A stretch of 64,000 nucleotides of DNA from Alphaproteobacteria bacterium (GTDB lineage Bacteria; Pseudomonadota; Alphaproteobacteria; Caulobacterales; Hyphomonadaceae), in the NCBI GenBank assembly GCA_018222605.1, contig JAAEZZ010000002.1, positions 1 through 64,000 of the forward strand, written 5' to 3'. This document shows, piece by piece, positions 61,726 through 64,000 of this stretch. A program made the translations under genes and the position numbers. The number at the start of each line of letters is the position of its first letter. Position 1 is the stretch's first letter. The notes under the pieces are model-generated. The model was not told the DNA's origin, ran no database searches, and saw nothing but the letters and a program-made list of their open reading frames with translations.

Positions 61726-62606
61726 GACGCTTTCATCTCCTTCACTAAAGCCCGGACTGTCTCATTGAGCCCCTCTTCCCAGTCCGGCAACTCAACCCCA
61801 AAAACACGTGTTGTGTCAGACATGTCCAGGCGGGCATTCAATGGCCGCCTCGCGGGAGTAGGATAGTTTTCTGTCGGTATGGATTTGACGTGGGCAATGG
61901 GGCCGCCGTGCCGTGCGCTTGCCTGATATATCAGTTGCGCCATAGTGGCCCGGTCTGTCTCTCCCGCCCCAGCCAGGTGATAGGTGCCCCAGGCGTGGTT
62001 GCCGGATACGGACACCTGCTCTGCAATCTGGAGAATCGCGCGCGCGAGCGCAGGCGCGTAAGTCGGACAGCCATATTGATCATTCACGACAGACACCTCA
62101 TCCCGCGTTTCAGCCAGTCGCAGCATAGTCGTGACAAAATTGCTGCCATATTGAGAAAAGATCCACGAAACCCGCACGATTAGACACCGCCCAGCTACTT
62201 CGCGGACAGCCCGCTCACCATCCAGCTTGCTTTGCCCATACACACAGAGCGGCGCAGCACGATCCTGAGGCGTATAGGGTGTCGCCTTTTCACCGTCGAA
62301 CACACAATCCGTAGACAAATGAATAAGCGGAATGCCCCGCGCATCACATAAGCGCGCCAAGCTTCCAGGGCCAGAGACATTCACCGCCCGGCACAAATCC
62401 GGCTCGGCTTCGGCCTTATCAACCGCCGTATATGCCCCGGCATTTATGACAAGCTTCGGTGCATTCTGACCCAGGGCACGGTCCAGTGCATCAGGATCAC
62501 GCAAATCGGCCTCGGTATGGCCTGCACAATATACATCTGCTCCGCCCTCCTGTGCGAGGGCCTGCGCAAGCTGTCCGGATTTTCCGATGACCAGGTATCG
62601 TGCCAT
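61722..62606 (-). CDS. rmlD: dTDP-4-dehydrorhamnose reductase
   Basis: A 294-residue RmlD, the last step to dTDP-L-rhamnose. It has GKSGQLAQAL at about 8-17, INAGAYTAVDKAE, HLSTDCVFDG and VYGQSKLDGE (YxxxK). It shares one base with the end of rmlB and four with the start of rmlA. Confidence 0.96.
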   Translation of the reverse strand: MARYLVIGKSGQLAQALAQEGGADVYCAGHTEADLRDPDALDRALGQNAPKLVINAGAYTAVDKAEAEPDLCRAVNVSGPGSLARLCDARGIPLIHLSTDCVFDGEKATPYTPQDRAAPLCVYGQSKLDGERAVREVAGRCLIVRVSWIFSQYGSNFVTTMLRLAETRDEVSVVNDQYGCPTYAPALARAILQIAEQVSVSGNHAWGTYHLAGAGETDRATMAQLIYQASARHGGPIAHVKSIPTENYPTPARRPLNARLDMSDTTRVFGVELPDWEEGLNETVRALVKEMKAS

Positions 62607-63652
62607 CAGCCCTTACCCAATCGCTCGCCGCCATAGACACTTTGCTGGACAGGCCTCCACCAAGCCTCATTGTCCAGATACCAATCAATCGTTTCTGCTA
62701 GGCCGGTTTCGAAATCTCTGAAAGGAGCCCAGCCTAGAGAGTTGTTGATCTTGCTCGAATCAATTGCGTAGCGGAAATCATGTCCGGGCCGATCCATCAC
62801 GAATTCGATCAAGCGATTGTGTGGGGCGCTTTCCGGGCATCGGTCATCCATGATTCCACAAATCGCATTCACGATTTCAATGTTGGTCCGCTCCGCTCCA
62901 CCACCTACGCAATATGTTTCCCCCGGCACGCCATTCTGCGCCATCATCAGAAGTGCACGGGCATGATCTTCCGTATGAAGCCAGTCTCGAACATTCGCGC
63001 CGCGGCCATAGACAGGCAGATTTTCACCGGACAGGCACTTCAGTATCATCAGGGGAATGAGCTTTTCGGGAAACTGTCGCGGCCCATAATTGTTTGAACA
63101 ATTCGAAACGATGACAGGCAGTCCGAAGGTATGAAACCAGGCGCGTGCCAGATGGTCTGATCCCGCCTTGCTGGCCGAATAAGGAGATGACGGGGCGTAA
63201 GGCGTAGTCTCGCAAAAGGAGCCCTCCTGCCCCAGAGACCCGAACACTTCATCTGTGGAGATATGAATGAAGCGGAAGGCCCGCTTGTCTTCATCAGGCA
63301 ACCCGGCGTGAAATGCCCGCGCGGCCTCCAGCATGGAATATGTGCCAGAGACATTTGTGGCAATGAACGCGCCCGGCCCGTCAATTGACCGGTCTACATG
63401 CGTTTCTGCAGCCAGGTGGAAGATAGCCTTTGGGGCTGCGTCCCGAACAATCTCTTTCATGCTATCCGCATGGGTGATGTCTTCGACAATCAGCTCCACT
63501 CGGCCAGCCTTTTCCAATTCTGCCAGCGAAGCCCGGTTTCCGGCATAGGTCAGCTTGTCGATGACAAGGATCTTGTCATCACTTGCCTCTGCCAGGTGAT
63601 GGCAAAGCGCCGATCCAATGAATCCTGCGCCGCCTGTTACGAGCCAGGTCAT
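62606..63652 (-). CDS. rmlB: dTDP-glucose 4,6-dehydratase
   Basis: A 348-residue RmlB making dTDP-4-keto-6-deoxyglucose. [55 protein letters not shown] (YxxxK) and [15 protein letters not shown] are all diagnostic. It overlaps rmlC by four bases upstream. The set rmlC-B-D-A provides rhamnose for the locus. Confidence 0.97.
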   Translation of the reverse strand: MTWLVTGGAGFIGSALCHHLAEASDDKILVIDKLTYAGNRASLAELEKAGRVELIVEDITHADSMKEIVRDAAPKAIFHLAAETHVDRSIDGPGAFIATNVSGTYSMLEAARAFHAGLPDEDKRAFRFIHISTDEVFGSLGQEGSFCETTPYAPSSPYSASKAGSDHLARAWFHTFGLPVIVSNCSNNYGPRQFPEKLIPLMILKCLSGENLPVYGRGANVRDWLHTEDHARALLMMAQNGVPGETYCVGGGAERTNIEIVNAICGIMDDRCPESAPHNRLIEFVMDRPGHDFRYAIDSSKINNSLGWAPFRDFETGLAETIDWYLDNEAWWRPVQQSVYGGERLGKG

Positions 63653-64000
63653 GATGCGCCACCCACAAGTTCAGGCACCTCTGCCAATTCAGCCAGGCGC
63701 GGCAACATCTTGTCCTTGTCCGATAAAATACGCTGAGCGGGCTCTATAGGCCAATCGATGCCAATGTCTGGATCATCATGCGCAATACCCCGCTCGCGGG
63801 ATGGCGCGTAATAAGCATCCGTCTTGTAGGCAACTTCACATGCTTCTTCGAGCGTACAGAAGGCATGCGCAAAGCCACGAGGAATATAAAGCTGCGCCCC
63901 GTTTGACGCGCTCAGTTCCACAGACATCGCCTTGCCAAAGCGTGGCGATCCTTTGCGGATATCCACAGCGACATCCAGGATGCGCCCCTTCAGGCACCGC
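63649..64000 (-). CDS. rmlC: dTDP-4-dehydrorhamnose 3,5-epimerase, partial
   Basis: The C-terminal 116 codons of RmlC are present; the 5' end lies beyond the window. The frame reads through to base 64000 with [19 protein letters not shown], a family segment, then [28 protein letters not shown] and the late [16 protein letters not shown] motif. The internal GTG at 63966 is not the start. It is first visible in the rmlC-rmlB-rmlD-rmlA order, each gene overlapping the next. Confidence 0.95.
   Translation of the reverse strand, partial: RCLKGRILDVAVDIRKGSPRFGKAMSVELSASNGAQLYIPRGFAHAFCTLEEACEVAYKTDAYYAPSRERGIAHDDPDIGIDWPIEPAQRILSDKDKMLPRLAELAEVPELVGGAS

Overview
The window is a GC-rich bacterial chromosome segment. 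Its genes read as those of an alphaproteobacterium, most likely a Hyphomonadaceae-type marine dimorphic bacterium. That placement is inferred from the family mix (phasin, clpS-clpA, KdsA/KdsD, RcnB-like, NnrU, DUF3297, GFA and DUF1499 proteins) and from general sequence style; no rRNA or other phylogenetic marker was available to test it. No insertion sequence, CRISPR array, replication origin or complete prophage was seen. The only tRNA has a CAU anticodon.

The left part, about 1-28.6 kb, is mostly housekeeping. It holds a membrane GGDEF-EAL protein, panB, a yfgM-bamB-der cluster as in E. coli, an ArsM-type methyltransferase, arfB, kdsA, rluE, an MscS channel, a beta-lactamase-fold esterase, clpS-clpA, a phasin, a D,D-carboxypeptidase, kdsD, galE, a UDP-glucuronate decarboxylase (UXS), a 3-methyladenine glycosylase and phenylalanine hydroxylase. 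Two lower-GC orphan genes (14.0-14.7 and 24.6-25.1 kb) look like late arrivals. The second lies in a scarred patch beside the tRNA, together with two REP-like hairpins and a decayed 3' fragment of the UXS gene.

The right part, from about 28.7 kb to the end, is a large surface-polysaccharide locus. It has an ABC-2 exporter of the Wzm/Wzt (KpsM/KpsT) type, many glycosyltransferases, and GDP-L-fucose synthesis (gmd-fcl). It also has a cytidylyltransferase-dehydrogenase-SDR module, a sugar aminotransferase, a pyruvyltransferase-like protein, a polysialyltransferase-like protein and dTDP-L-rhamnose synthesis (rmlC-B-D-A, with rmlC cut by the window end). At its centre is one 1935-residue protein joining a DUF115/MptE-like domain, a glycosyltransferase-like domain, a GT2 domain, an FkbM methyltransferase, two membrane spans, a long coiled coil and a sulfotransferase. 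I regard it as the most unusual object in the window: a membrane-tethered glycan-synthesis and -decoration machine on one chain.

An ahcY-purU-metK operon (methyl cycle and one-carbon metabolism) sits inside this locus, preceded by a leader that can fold in two mutually exclusive ways. It may supply S-adenosylmethionine and clear S-adenosylhomocysteine for the nearby methyltransferases. Other accessory items are a DUF2793/S74 self-cleaving tail-fibre-like protein, a subtilisin-like lipoprotein coupled to a small lipoprotein, and a nucleotidyltransferase-like gene at the end of the rml operon. In the left half, a 26-codon reading frame with a near-perfect Shine-Dalgarno sits between two terminators.
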